DNA of 7,223 nt from an uncultured Collinsella sp. (GCA_902475825.1 CABSBA010000077.1:1-7223); one strand, 5' to 3'. Positions 1-5,545 are shown, numbered from the stretch's first letter. The notes: generated by a model not told the origin, from the sequence alone. Numbers and translations: made by a program.

Positions 1-149
1 TCAAGCACGATGGATTCGTGAAGGTCGCGCAAGTCGGTAGTCATGCTAAGTATGTTTCTGGTGACCGTGTTGTCACCGTGAACGGCTCTGGTGGTGATCG
101 ACCGAAGAAGGGCACGTGGGCAAGTATTCGTCGCCAAGCTGGATGGTAG
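1..149 (+). CDS. hicA: HicA-family mRNA interferase toxin, 3' part only
   Basis: The gene enters from the left edge, with its first whole codon at 3, and stops at TAG 147-149; 48 C-terminal residues are visible. They fit the HicA double-stranded-RNA-binding-like fold: a DGFVKVAQVGSH segment in which the His of Gly-Ser-His is the family's catalytic residue, a beta strand RVVTVN, then the typical tail KKGTWASIRRQAGW, equivalent to the PGTLRSILRQAG end seen in many HicA proteins. HicA toxins cut mRNA and are held inactive by HicB. The histidine that often follows the catalytic His in this family is Ala here. The next gene begins 11 bases downstream and is HicB-like, in the usual hicA-hicB order. 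The start, promoter and first helix lie outside the window, so I cannot say whether the gene is intact. Confidence 0.85.
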   Translation, partial: KHDGFVKVAQVGSHAKYVSGDRVVTVNGSGGDRPKKGTWASIRRQAGW

Positions 150-160
150 TTGGAGGCAAA

Positions 161-607
161 ATGAGGCAGCGATTTACCTATGACTGCGTTCTCATAAAAG
201 AAGACGACGGTTACTGCGCTAGCTTCCCGCAGATTCCTGGCGCCTTTGCCGATGGCGACACGCGCGAAGAAGCGATTGCCCATGCCACCGAGGCACTGAT
301 GGCGTTTTTGGCCGACGACCTCAACAACGGTTTGACTCCGGCGGGGTACGAACGCTCGGCCGAGGTCGTGGCCCTTTCAGTCGAAATCGACCACGAGGAC
401 GCTCGGGAAGCGGCGTGCCGAACATTTAAAGACGCAGCGCTGGACCTCAAAGTCTCCGCTCCGCGGATTACCGCGCTGGTCAAAGCCGGAAAGCTCGATG
501 TTGAACTCGTCGACGGCCGTCGGATGATAACGATAGACAGCATCGAGCGCTACGCCGCCCAAGAACGCCACGCCGGCAGGCCAAAGAAGTTCGTCGCAGT
601 CCAATAA
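161..607 (+). CDS. hicB: HicB-family antitoxin with C-terminal DNA-binding domain
   Basis: A 148-residue antitoxin predicted to bind and block HicA and probably to repress its own operon. I chose ATG 161 because GGAGG lies at 152-156; an in-frame GTG at 116 would overlap hicA and has no ribosome site. Residues 5-55 form the HicB partial RNase-H-like fold: a strand YDCVLI, an acidic turn EDDGYCASFPQIPG, then GDTREEAIAHATEAL as the long helix. Residues 86-133 look like a helix-turn-helix of the excisionase/MerR-like type (DAALDLKVSAPRITALVKAGKL, then a wing ending MITIDSIERY). The basic tail HAGRPKK may add DNA contacts. Many HicB proteins carry a ribbon-helix-helix or a Cro-type domain instead, so the DNA-binding assignment is less certain than the HicB fold. 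Expected operator sites would lie upstream of hicA, outside the window. Confidence 0.85.
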   Translation: MRQRFTYDCVLIKEDDGYCASFPQIPGAFADGDTREEAIAHATEALMAFLADDLNNGLTPAGYERSAEVVALSVEIDHEDAREAACRTFKDAALDLKVSAPRITALVKAGKLDVELVDGRRMITIDSIERYAAQERHAGRPKKFVAVQ

Positions 608-630
608 CCCCCTCACTTTCACCGACTACT

Positions 631-660
631 AGAGCCGCTCACCAAACCAACATGCGCTCT
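631..660 (+). other. Weak hairpin in the hicB-tsaC spacer
   Basis: AGAGC at 631-635 pairs with GCTCT at 656-660, extended inward by a G-C and a C-G pair after one bulged C at 636, around a 15-base loop. No run of T follows, so it is not a classical intrinsic terminator. The spacer 608-741 must separate hicAB from tsaC, and this is the only structure in it that I can support. I could not place a convincing promoter for tsaC: TTGAAC at 672-677 resembles a -35 box, but no good -10 lies at the right distance. Confidence 0.25.
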
Positions 661-741
661 GGGCAAATAGGTTGAACGTTTCGTGCGAGAATGCCCCTCA
701 GTAAACAAACTTTCACCAGAGCGTAAGGGGCTGGCATACAC

Positions 742-1485
742 ATGCAGACGGTCTATCGGGTATTCGAGGGAGCGCGTGAGCCGCATCGGCTCGCCGTCGA
801 GCGTACGGCCGAGGTACTCAGCTGTGGTGGCTTGGCCCTGATCCCGACCGAGACCGTCTATGGTGTCGCTGTGGCAGTCAGCGCTTTCTCGGACGCCTTG
901 CCCCAAGATACAAGCGAATCTCTGCCGTGGCCGCGCGATCCGCAGGTTGCCGTCAATGGCGCCGCGGTGCCCGCACTCGGTACCGGCTACCGTCGCATCT
1001 TTACCCTCAAGCAACGTGAACTCACCCAAACGGTCGCCTGGCTGGTCGATGATGCCGAGGCCCTCGACCGCTACGGCGTTGATATTCCGGAAGAGGCCCG
1101 CGCGCTTGCTCGAAGATGCTGGCCGGGCGCCCTGACTATCGTGGTCAAGGCGGCGCCCTGCGTGCCGACCTTTATGCGCGCCGCCGACGATACGGTGGCC
1201 CTTCGCGCGTCGGCCTCGCCCGTGGTGCAGGCGCTCATCCGTACTTGTGGCAGTCCGCTTGCCTGCACCAGCGCCAACACGCACGGCGCGCCCGCGCCGG
1301 CAAGCTTTGCCGCCGTTGAGGACCGTATTCTGGAGGGGGTCGATGTGGCCGTCGACGCGGGCGAGACGCCGTGCCGCGATGCTTCGACCATCGTGACGTT
1401 TAAGCATGGCGAGCTCCAGATCCTGCGCCAAGGCGCACTTCCCGCATCAGAGATCGAGCGGGTCCTGTCCGACCCGATGCAATAG
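742..1485 (+). CDS. tsaC: L-threonylcarbamoyladenylate synthase, YrdC/Sua5 family (TsaC)
   Basis: A 247-residue YrdC-domain protein. The family makes threonylcarbamoyl-AMP from threonine, bicarbonate and ATP; the TsaBDE proteins then transfer the group to A37 of tRNAs that read ANN codons. Visible signatures are GGLALIPTETVYG at residues 29-41, Lys90 and Arg92 in IFTLKQR, the WPGALTIVV strand at 127-135, and Ser177/Asn179 in TSAN. Together these supply the conserved K-x-R and S-x-N residues of the nucleotide site. The segment between PTETVYG and the KxR motif is about 43 residues long instead of roughly 13, and the usual K-x-R-P...PL stretch reads KQRELTQTV. Start ATG 742 has AGGGG at 726-730, a rather long spacing. 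No Sua5 C-terminal domain follows, so it is the short TsaC type. It ends 13 bases before glpK, suggesting cotranscription. A diverged paralogue is possible if a canonical copy exists elsewhere. Confidence 0.82.
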   Translation: MQTVYRVFEGAREPHRLAVERTAEVLSCGGLALIPTETVYGVAVAVSAFSDALPQDTSESLPWPRDPQVAVNGAAVPALGTGYRRIFTLKQRELTQTVAWLVDDAEALDRYGVDIPEEARALARRCWPGALTIVVKAAPCVPTFMRAADDTVALRASASPVVQALIRTCGSPLACTSANTHGAPAPASFAAVEDRILEGVDVAVDAGETPCRDASTIVTFKHGELQILRQGALPASEIERVLSDPMQ

Positions 1486-1498
1486 AAAGGTGTAAGCG

Positions 1499-3040
1499 AT
1501 GTCGTTGAATCTAGGTAGCCTGGGTATGGAAGACGCCTCGTTTAGCTTTGGCGGTTCCTACATCATGGCGCTCGACTGCGGCACCACCTCGGTACTCGCG
1601 ACCATCGTCGACGAGTACGGCTGCATCGTCGCCCAGGCGCGTCGTAGCGTCAAAACCAGCTTCCCGTGCCCCGGCTGGGTGGAGCAGGATCCCACGGAGG
1701 TGCTTGCCAGCCAGATCGGCGTGATGATGGAGGTCCAGTTTAAGAGCGGCATCCATTCCGATCGCATCGCCGCCATCGGTATCTCCAACCAGCGCGAGAC
1801 CACGGTGGTGTGGGACCGCGTGAGTGGCCAGCCTATCTACAACGCCATCGTTTGGCAGTGTCGCCGCACCGCCTCGACAATCGATAAACTGGCCGAGCAG
1901 GGCTGCGAGGAGCTGGTGCGTTCCCGCACGGGACTTACGCTCGACCCGTATTTCTCGGCCTCCAAGGTGCAGTGGATTCTCGACAACGTTGACGGCGCGC
2001 GCGAGAGCGCGGCAGCGGGCGACCTCATGTTTGGCACCATCGATACCTGGCTCATCTATAACCTCACCGGCGGCCAAACCTTCGCCACCGACTACACCAA
2101 CGCCAGCCGCACGGCGCTCTTCAATATTCATACGCTGGACTGGGACGATGACCTGCTGGCTCTCTTCGACATCCCGCGTGCCATGATGCCCGAGGTCCGT
2201 TGGAGCGCCGGTGACTACGGCCGCGTCGCGAGCGACATCATGACCAACATGCCGCCCATCATGGGTGTGGCGGGCGACCAGCAGGCATCGCTGTTCGGTC
2301 ACTGCTGCTTCCATCCCGGCCAGACCAAAAACACCTATGGCACGGGCTGCTTTATGCTCATGAACACCGGCGACGAGATCGTCGAATCCAAGAATGGCCT
2401 GGTCTCCACCATCGGTATCGCTGCGAACGGCAAGGTCAGCTATGCGCTCGAGGGCTCTATTTTTGCCGCCGGCTCAACGATGAACTGGCTGCGCGACAAC
2501 ATGGGCGTTATCTCCAACGTATCCGAATCGGCACAGCTCGCCTCCTCGATCGGCGATAACGAGGGATGCTACTTTGTCCCCGCTTTTGCGGGCTTGGGTG
2601 CACCTTGGTGGGACGCGCACGCCCGCGGCATCGTATGCGGTCTGACCGGCGCCTCGAGTCGCGCGACCATCGTGCGTGCCGCTTGCGAGTCCATGGCCTA
2701 TCAGAGCTATGACGTGCTGCGTGCCATGGAGCAGGACGTGGGTCTTTCGATCGAGCGCCTGTCCGTCGATGGCGGCGCCTCGCGCAACGAGTTCATCATG
2801 CAGTTCCAGGCAGACTTGCTGGATATCCCCGTACTGCAATGTGAGTCGGTGGAGACAACGGCGATCGGCGCCGCGTATCTGGCGGGCCTCGCGGTTGGGT
2901 ATTGGGAGGATCTGGAGGAGCTGGAGCAAAACGCCCAGATCGTTAAGACGTTCCACCCCCATATGTCCGTTGAGCGTCGCGAGCACAACCTGGACGGTTG
3001 GCACGATGCGGTCAGGCGTTCGCTCAGCACCGCTCAATAG
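1499..3040 (+). CDS. glpK: Glycerol kinase, FGGY family
   Basis: A 513-residue kinase that phosphorylates glycerol with ATP to sn-glycerol 3-phosphate in the cytoplasm, trapping glycerol for glycolysis or lipid synthesis. The first FGGY domain starts with the phosphate-binding loop ALDCGTTS (24-31). Substrate residues match the E. coli enzyme: Arg99-Glu100 in SNQRETT, Trp119, Tyr151, and Asp260-Gln261 in GVAGDQQAS. The second domain shows [10 protein letters not shown] (278-287), the [10 protein letters not shown] segment (363-372) and the DGGASRNEF adenine-side motif (424-432). The length is normal for the family. Start ATG 1499 has GAAAGG at 1485-1490; about 16 residues precede the conserved core, so ATG 1526 is an alternative start but lacks a ribosome site. 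No glycerol facilitator, glpD or regulator is nearby; it sits between tsaC and upp. The His phosphorylated by HPr in Firmicutes and the E. coli FBP-binding loop are both absent near residues 243-251. Confidence 0.95.
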   Translation: MSLNLGSLGMEDASFSFGGSYIMALDCGTTSVLATIVDEYGCIVAQARRSVKTSFPCPGWVEQDPTEVLASQIGVMMEVQFKSGIHSDRIAAIGISNQRETTVVWDRVSGQPIYNAIVWQCRRTASTIDKLAEQGCEELVRSRTGLTLDPYFSASKVQWILDNVDGARESAAAGDLMFGTIDTWLIYNLTGGQTFATDYTNASRTALFNIHTLDWDDDLLALFDIPRAMMPEVRWSAGDYGRVASDIMTNMPPIMGVAGDQQASLFGHCCFHPGQTKNTYGTGCFMLMNTGDEIVESKNGLVSTIGIAANGKVSYALEGSIFAAGSTMNWLRDNMGVISNVSESAQLASSIGDNEGCYFVPAFAGLGAPWWDAHARGIVCGLTGASSRATIVRAACESMAYQSYDVLRAMEQDVGLSIERLSVDGGASRNEFIMQFQADLLDIPVLQCESVETTAIGAAYLAGLAVGYWEDLEELEQNAQIVKTFHPHMSVERREHNLDGWHDAVRRSLSTAQ

Positions 3041-3082
3041 GGCTGCGACGGGGCGCTCGATACAACAAACCGCTAAACTTAT

Positions 3083-3114
3083 GCACGGCGCGTGGCAACA
3101 GCACCGCGGCGTGC
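3083..3114 (+). promoter_or_regulatory. Hairpin in the upp leader (first)
   Basis: GCACGGCGCG at 3083-3092 pairs with CGCGGCGTGC at 3105-3114 over ten positions with one G-G mismatch, leaving a 12-base loop. It lies in the 121-base spacer between glpK and upp and is followed directly by a second hairpin. A -10-like TAAACT at 3074-3079 sits just upstream but has no clear -35 partner. I see no PyrR-binding consensus, so the role (attenuator, processing site or chance in GC-rich DNA) is open. Confidence 0.35.
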
Positions 3115-3128
3115 CTTGTCAGCAAGGC
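3113..3128 (+). promoter_or_regulatory. Perfect small hairpin in the upp leader (second)
   Basis: GCCTTG at 3113-3118 pairs perfectly with CAAGGC at 3123-3128 around the tetraloop TCAG. It shares its first two bases with the end of the preceding hairpin, so the two could compete. GGCC at 3126-3129 can also pair with GGCC at 3137-3140. No T-run follows, which argues against a simple intrinsic terminator for glpK. It lies 18 bases upstream of the upp ribosome site GAAAGGGG (3146-3153). Confidence 0.4.
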
Positions 3129-3161
3129 CATCTTCCGGCCGCAACGAAAGGGGTAAGACCC

Positions 3162-3809
3162 ATGACCGTTACCTACGATACGTCTCGCGTGACGCTTGTC
3201 GATCATCCGCTCGTCCAGCATAAGCTGTCGATCCTGCGCGACAAGAGCACCGGCACCAACCAGTTCCGCCAGCTCGTACGCGAGCTCGCGCTCTTTGACG
3301 GCTACGAGGCCATGCGCGACCTGCCCATGGAGGATGTCGAAGTCGAAACCCCCATCACGACCGCCACGTTCAAGCAGCTTGCCGGCAAGAAGCTCGCCAT
3401 CGTCCCCATTCTGCGCGCGGGCCTTGGCATGGTCGACGGCATCCTCGACCTGGTGCCCTCTGCCCGCGTGGGCCACATTGGCATGGAGCGCGACGAGGTC
3501 ACCCACGAGCCGCATGAGTATTACTGCAAGATGCCCAGGGATATCGACCAGCGTATCTGCCTGGTCGTCGATCCCATGCTCGCCACGGGCGGTTCTGCCG
3601 AGATGGCTATCAGCTATCTGCGCGAGCGCGGTGTCAAGGACATCCGCATGCTGTGCATCGTCGCGGCCCCCGAGGGTCTCAAGTCGCTGACCGAGAAAGA
3701 CCCCGACGTGCATATCTATACCTGCGCCATTGACGACCACCTCAACGAGGCCGCCTACATCGTCCCCGGCCTGGGCGATGCCGGCGACCGCATCTACGGC
3801 ACGCTGTAG
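3162..3809 (+). CDS. upp: Uracil phosphoribosyltransferase
   Basis: A 215-residue salvage enzyme that joins uracil to PRPP to give UMP and pyrophosphate. Diagnostic segments are all present: the [12 protein letters not shown] loop (near residues 78-89) that contacts pyrophosphate, the PRPP-binding motif [12 protein letters not shown] (near 128-139), and the C-terminal uracil-binding motif [16 protein letters not shown]. The length is typical; most bacterial enzymes have about 208-210 residues. Start ATG 3162 follows GAAAGGGG at 3146-3153; the open frame extends far upstream but there lies over glpK in another frame. In Bacillus subtilis and several relatives upp also sits directly before the atp operon, so the position is an old arrangement. 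A 282-base spacer with a promoter candidate separates upp from the first atp gene, so the two are probably not strictly cotranscribed. Confidence 0.96.
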   Translation: MTVTYDTSRVTLVDHPLVQHKLSILRDKSTGTNQFRQLVRELALFDGYEAMRDLPMEDVEVETPITTATFKQLAGKKLAIVPILRAGLGMVDGILDLVPSARVGHIGMERDEVTHEPHEYYCKMPRDIDQRICLVVDPMLATGGSAEMAISYLRERGVKDIRMLCIVAAPEGLKSLTEKDPDVHIYTCAIDDHLNEAAYIVPGLGDAGDRIYGTL

Positions 3810-3850
3810 TTTCTGGGCCAAACCGGCTAACGTCGAAAATACGAAGAAAC

Positions 3851-3887
3851 GGTGCGCGCGGACAAATAAAAGGCGACCGCGCTCACC
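3851..3887 (+). terminator. Long imperfect hairpin after upp, possible terminator
   Basis: An 11-position stem pairs 3851-3861 with 3877-3887 (arm GTGCGCGCGG against CCGCGCTCAC plus an outer G-C pair), with one C-T mismatch and a 15-base A-rich loop. It lies 41 bases after the upp stop and is the strongest stem there, so it may end or protect the upp transcript. The bases after it are CCTGTTAACG, not a T-run, so an intrinsic terminator of standard form is not shown. A factor-dependent terminator or a 3'-end stabiliser are alternatives. Confidence 0.4.
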
Positions 3888-3898
3888 CCTGTTAACGG

Positions 3899-3931
3899 AC
3901 GTTTTGCCCTGCAGGGTTCGCGAAAAAACGT
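3899..3931. repeat. Nested palindrome cluster in the upp-atp spacer
   Basis: Two perfect palindromes lie back to back, CCCTGCAGGG at 3907-3916 and TTCGCGAA at 3917-3924. Both lie inside an outer inverted repeat, ACGTTTT at 3899-3905 and AAAACGT at 3925-3931. The symmetry suits either protein dimers bound to DNA or alternative RNA folds. I recognise no known operator consensus in it. Confidence 0.5.
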
Positions 3932-3936
3932 ATTAC

Positions 3937-3981
3937 CGTACCTGCGGCATAAAGAAGGTCTTAAGAAAACGAACAGGTGCG
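3937..3981 (+). other. Long-range stem in the upp-atp spacer
   Basis: CGTACCTG at 3937-3944 can pair with CAGGTGCG at 3974-3981 as eight pairs, one of them a G-T wobble, closing a 29-base purine-rich loop. The same sequence CGTATTA occurs at 3929-3935 and 3980-3986, flanking the stem as a direct repeat. This may be part of a structured RNA leader or only chance; I cannot decide from sequence alone. Confidence 0.25.
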
Positions 3982-3985
3982 TATT

Positions 3986-4004
3986 AACCGATGCTTTTTC
4001 GGTT
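3986..4004 (+). other. Perfect short hairpin just upstream of the atp promoter candidate
   Basis: AACCGA at 3986-3991 pairs with TCGGTT at 3999-4004 around a T-rich 7-base loop. Its right arm overlaps the -35-like TTGTAC by two bases. It is too weak, and lacks a following T-run, for a confident terminator call; it could be the last barrier to read-through from upp or part of an operator. Confidence 0.3.
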
Positions 4005-4030
4005 GTACTTTAGCGATTGGCTCGTACAAT
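4003..4030 (+). promoter_or_regulatory. Candidate sigma-70-type promoter of the atp operon
   Basis: TACAAT at 4025-4030 differs from the -10 consensus in one base. Sixteen bases upstream TTGTAC at 4003-4008 offers a weak -35 box (TTG conserved). Transcription would start near 4036-4038, leaving about 55 bases before the first atp start codon. TTGTAC and GTACAA (4024-4029) form an exact inverted repeat covering both boxes, so the site could also bind a dimeric regulator. The call rests on motif match and on its position in front of the operon. Confidence 0.55.
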
Positions 4031-4091
4031 AGTCACCAATGTTTGGCGGGAACTGTTCTGTGAAGCGTTAAAAAGGAAAGTGAGGACGCCA

Positions 4092-4403
4092 GTGTTTCAG
4101 GTAGCCGATCTGCTCGCTATCGTTGCAGGCGCCATCGCGGGCGCAATCGCCTTTCTTCCCTTTGTTTTTACGCTCAAGCCGGTTCTTGACGATAAGCAGA
4201 ATGCGGACATGCTCAAGGGCATGATGAGTCTGGCGGTCTCGGCAATCGCCCTGCTCGTCTTTACCTTGGTTGTGTTTGCGTTGTTCGGAGAGGCATTTCG
4301 CATGTTCCTTCTGGGCGAGGCGATCGGCTTCGTGGCCTTTATGGCCGCCTGCACGGTTCGTGTCGCCAAGGCGCTGCGAGATCCTCATGAGGTCGAAAGG
4401 TAA
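4092..4403 (+). CDS. atpI: Small membrane protein in the atpI position (AtpI-like)
   Basis: A 103-residue, very hydrophobic protein with three predicted membrane segments, about residues 7-29, 44-66 and 70-90, and a charged C-terminal tail (VAKALRDPHEVER). AtpI proteins are poorly conserved; they are thought to help assemble the c ring or handle Mg2+, and most have four segments. The assignment comes from size, membrane topology and its place directly before atpB, not from a recognisable motif. I chose GTG 4092 because GAGG lies at 4082-4085 at good spacing. GTG 4080 is an in-frame alternative with a poorly placed ribosome site; TTG 4017 would lie inside the promoter candidate. Three bases separate its stop from the atpB start, and the atpB ribosome site GAAAGG (4395-4400) lies inside this gene, so the two are translationally linked. 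Confidence 0.65.
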   Translation: MFQVADLLAIVAGAIAGAIAFLPFVFTLKPVLDDKQNADMLKGMMSLAVSAIALLVFTLVVFALFGEAFRMFLLGEAIGFVAFMAACTVRVAKALRDPHEVER

Positions 4404-4406
4404 GTC

Positions 4407-5210
4407 GTGGAAATTTTTGAAAAGCTGCCTGATGAGATTAATCATCTGGTCAGCGAGTTCAGCTCCACCCCCGTCGTGGGCGATCTAAGCTGCGGCATCA
4501 CGCAGTACTCGTTTTGGCTGATCGTCTCCACGATCGTGCTCCTGATCGTCCTGGCCGTGTTCAAGAAGAAGCAGACCCTGGTTCCCAAGGGCTTCTTCGT
4601 CAACGGTTTCGAGTACATCATCGAGTACGTCGAGAACGATATCGGCAAGGGCGTTGTGGGTGAGAACTGGAAGAAGCACTTCCCGTTCCTGTGCTCGCTT
4701 TTCCTGTTCATCCTGATCAATAACATGATCGGCCTGATCCCGGGAATGAAGCCCGGCACCGGCGCAATCGGCTCCACCGCCGCGCTCGCCATCTTCGCCT
4801 TCGTGTACTTCATCTACTACGGATGCAAGGCTCACGGCGTGATCGGCTACATCAAGAGCCTCGCCCCGCAGGGCGTGAGCTTCCCGATGAACGTGCTTGT
4901 GTGGGTCGTCGAGCTTTTCTCGACCTTCCTGCGCCTCATCACGCTCGCCGTCCGTCTGTTCTGCAACATGTTCGCAGGACACGTGGTCATGGGCTCGTTC
5001 GCCATCATGGCGAGCATGTTCATGCAGCCGCTGCTTCAGCAGGCTTCCGCGGCCCACGCCGTCGGCGCCCTGCCTTCGCTGGCCTGGCTTGCCATCCTCA
5101 TCCTGATCTATGCGATCGAGCTTGTGGTCGGCGCCATCCAGGCCTACGTCTTCACGGTCCTTACCGCCGTGTATGTCTCCGAGGCAGAGGAGGTCGCGGA
5201 GGAGGAGTAG
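4407..5210 (+). CDS. atpB: F-type ATP synthase subunit a
   Basis: A 267-residue membrane subunit that forms the two half channels for ions and faces the rotating c ring. The essential arginine (E. coli Arg210) is Arg183 in AVRLFCNMFAGH. Further markers are the ILINNMIGLIPG segment (103-113), FPMNVLVWVVEL (159-170) and the C-terminal helix IELVVGAIQAYVFTVLTAVYVSEA (237-260) with the conserved Gln245. Membrane helices lie near 33-53, 92-112, 121-141, 162-182, 193-212 and 224-257. The glycine that usually follows RLF (RLFGN) is Cys186 here. The C-terminus is markedly acidic (EAEEVAEEE). The start is GTG 4407, with GAAAGG at 4395-4400. It is the second gene of the operon; a 125-base spacer with two hairpins separates it from atpE. 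Confidence 0.96.
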   Translation: MEIFEKLPDEINHLVSEFSSTPVVGDLSCGITQYSFWLIVSTIVLLIVLAVFKKKQTLVPKGFFVNGFEYIIEYVENDIGKGVVGENWKKHFPFLCSLFLFILINNMIGLIPGMKPGTGAIGSTAALAIFAFVYFIYYGCKAHGVIGYIKSLAPQGVSFPMNVLVWVVELFSTFLRLITLAVRLFCNMFAGHVVMGSFAIMASMFMQPLLQQASAAHAVGALPSLAWLAILILIYAIELVVGAIQAYVFTVLTAVYVSEAEEVAEEE

Positions 5211-5222
5211 TCTTCCGTTCGC

Positions 5223-5238
5223 GCCTTAAAGGTAAGGC
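5223..5238 (+). other. Perfect hairpin in the atpB-atpE spacer
   Basis: GCCTTA at 5223-5228 pairs exactly with TAAGGC at 5233-5238 around the tetraloop AAGG, 12 bases after the atpB stop. No T-run follows, so it is unlikely to stop transcription. It could protect the end of upstream mRNA or mark a cleavage point that lets atpE mRNA accumulate separately. Confidence 0.4.
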
Positions 5239-5299
5239 AATTCGTTAAACCGCTGGTGCCCGTACCCATGGAGCCCGGCAGTTATAAATAAGGTTATCC

Positions 5300-5331
5300 T
5301 GCGTGAAATAAGACACGCACGACAAAGGAGG
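5300..5331 (+). promoter_or_regulatory. Hairpin plus near-ideal ribosome binding site of atpE
   Basis: TGCGTG at 5300-5305 pairs perfectly with CACGCA at 5314-5319 around an A-rich 8-base loop. Four bases later comes AAAGGAGG at 5324-5331, the strongest Shine-Dalgarno match in the window, four bases before GTG 5336. The strong site fits the need for about 8-15 copies of subunit c per enzyme. A TATAAA at 5283-5288 looks like a -10 box, but I find no -35 partner, so an internal promoter is only possible. Confidence 0.5.
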
Positions 5332-5335
5332 AATC

Positions 5336-5530
5336 GTGGGAGTTATCGGTTACGGTCTCGGTGTTATCGGCGCTGGTCTTGCTATCGGCCTGTCTGCTCT
5401 GGGTGCTACGGGTGCTATGGCCCGTCAGCCTGAGGTCCAGGGCCGCGTGTTCACCGTCTTCATCATGGGCTCCGCCTTCGGCGAGGCTCTGGCTCTGATC
5501 GGCTTCGTTGTCGCGCTGATCGTTAAATAG
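5336..5530 (+). CDS. atpE: F-type ATP synthase subunit c
   Basis: A 64-residue hairpin of two membrane helices; many copies form the rotor ring that carries ions. Helix 1 (about 3-28) is glycine/alanine rich, the polar loop holds the family's ARQPE (29-33), and helix 2 (about 36-62) carries the ion-binding Glu50 in GSAFGEALALIGFVVALI. Na+-binding rings usually have a Gln in helix 1 and Ser or Thr after the helix-2 Glu; here the corresponding residues are Ile17 and Ala51, so I infer proton coupling. At 64 residues it is shorter than the usual 70-90, with only a few residues before helix 1. The GTG 5336 start is well fixed by AAAGGAGG at 5324-5331. It follows atpB after a hairpin-bearing spacer and precedes atpF by 15 bases. 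Confidence 0.96.
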   Translation: MGVIGYGLGVIGAGLAIGLSALGATGAMARQPEVQGRVFTVFIMGSAFGEALALIGFVVALIVK

Positions 5531-5545
5531 CACGGAGCGTCAAGT

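Noticed and set aside
116..160. GTG 116 as start of hicB
   Set aside because: It overlaps the hicA coding end and lacks a ribosome site, and the HicB fold begins just after ATG 161, which has GGAGG.
619..1431. Long minus-strand open frame of 270 codons opposite tsaC
   Set aside because: It mirrors the well-supported tsaC frame, has no recognisable domain, and arises from GC-rich codon use on the opposite strand.
1511..2314. Long minus-strand open frame opposite glpK
   Set aside because: It is a His- and Arg-rich translation with no family resemblance, wholly inside glpK whose motifs are unmistakable.
2676..3161. In-frame upstream extension of upp reaching back over glpK
   Set aside because: The extension is low-complexity Arg/Ser/Trp-rich sequence in another frame over glpK; family homology begins just after ATG 3162, which has its own ribosome site.
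3024..3821. Minus-strand open frame opposite upp
   Set aside because: It shadows upp, with no ribosome site or recognisable protein features.
3730..3987. Plus-strand open frame of 85 codons across the end of upp and the spacer
   Set aside because: Its first third lies in upp in another frame, the rest is Arg/Lys/Thr-rich without homology, and no ribosome site precedes it.
4017..4091. TTG 4017 as start of the atpI-like gene
   Set aside because: The codon lies inside the promoter candidate 4003-4030 and would add a polar 25-residue segment; GTG 4092 has a better ribosome site.
5268..5291. Seven-codon open frame in the atpB-atpE spacer
   Set aside because: ATG 5268 has no ribosome site, and so short a frame is expected by chance.
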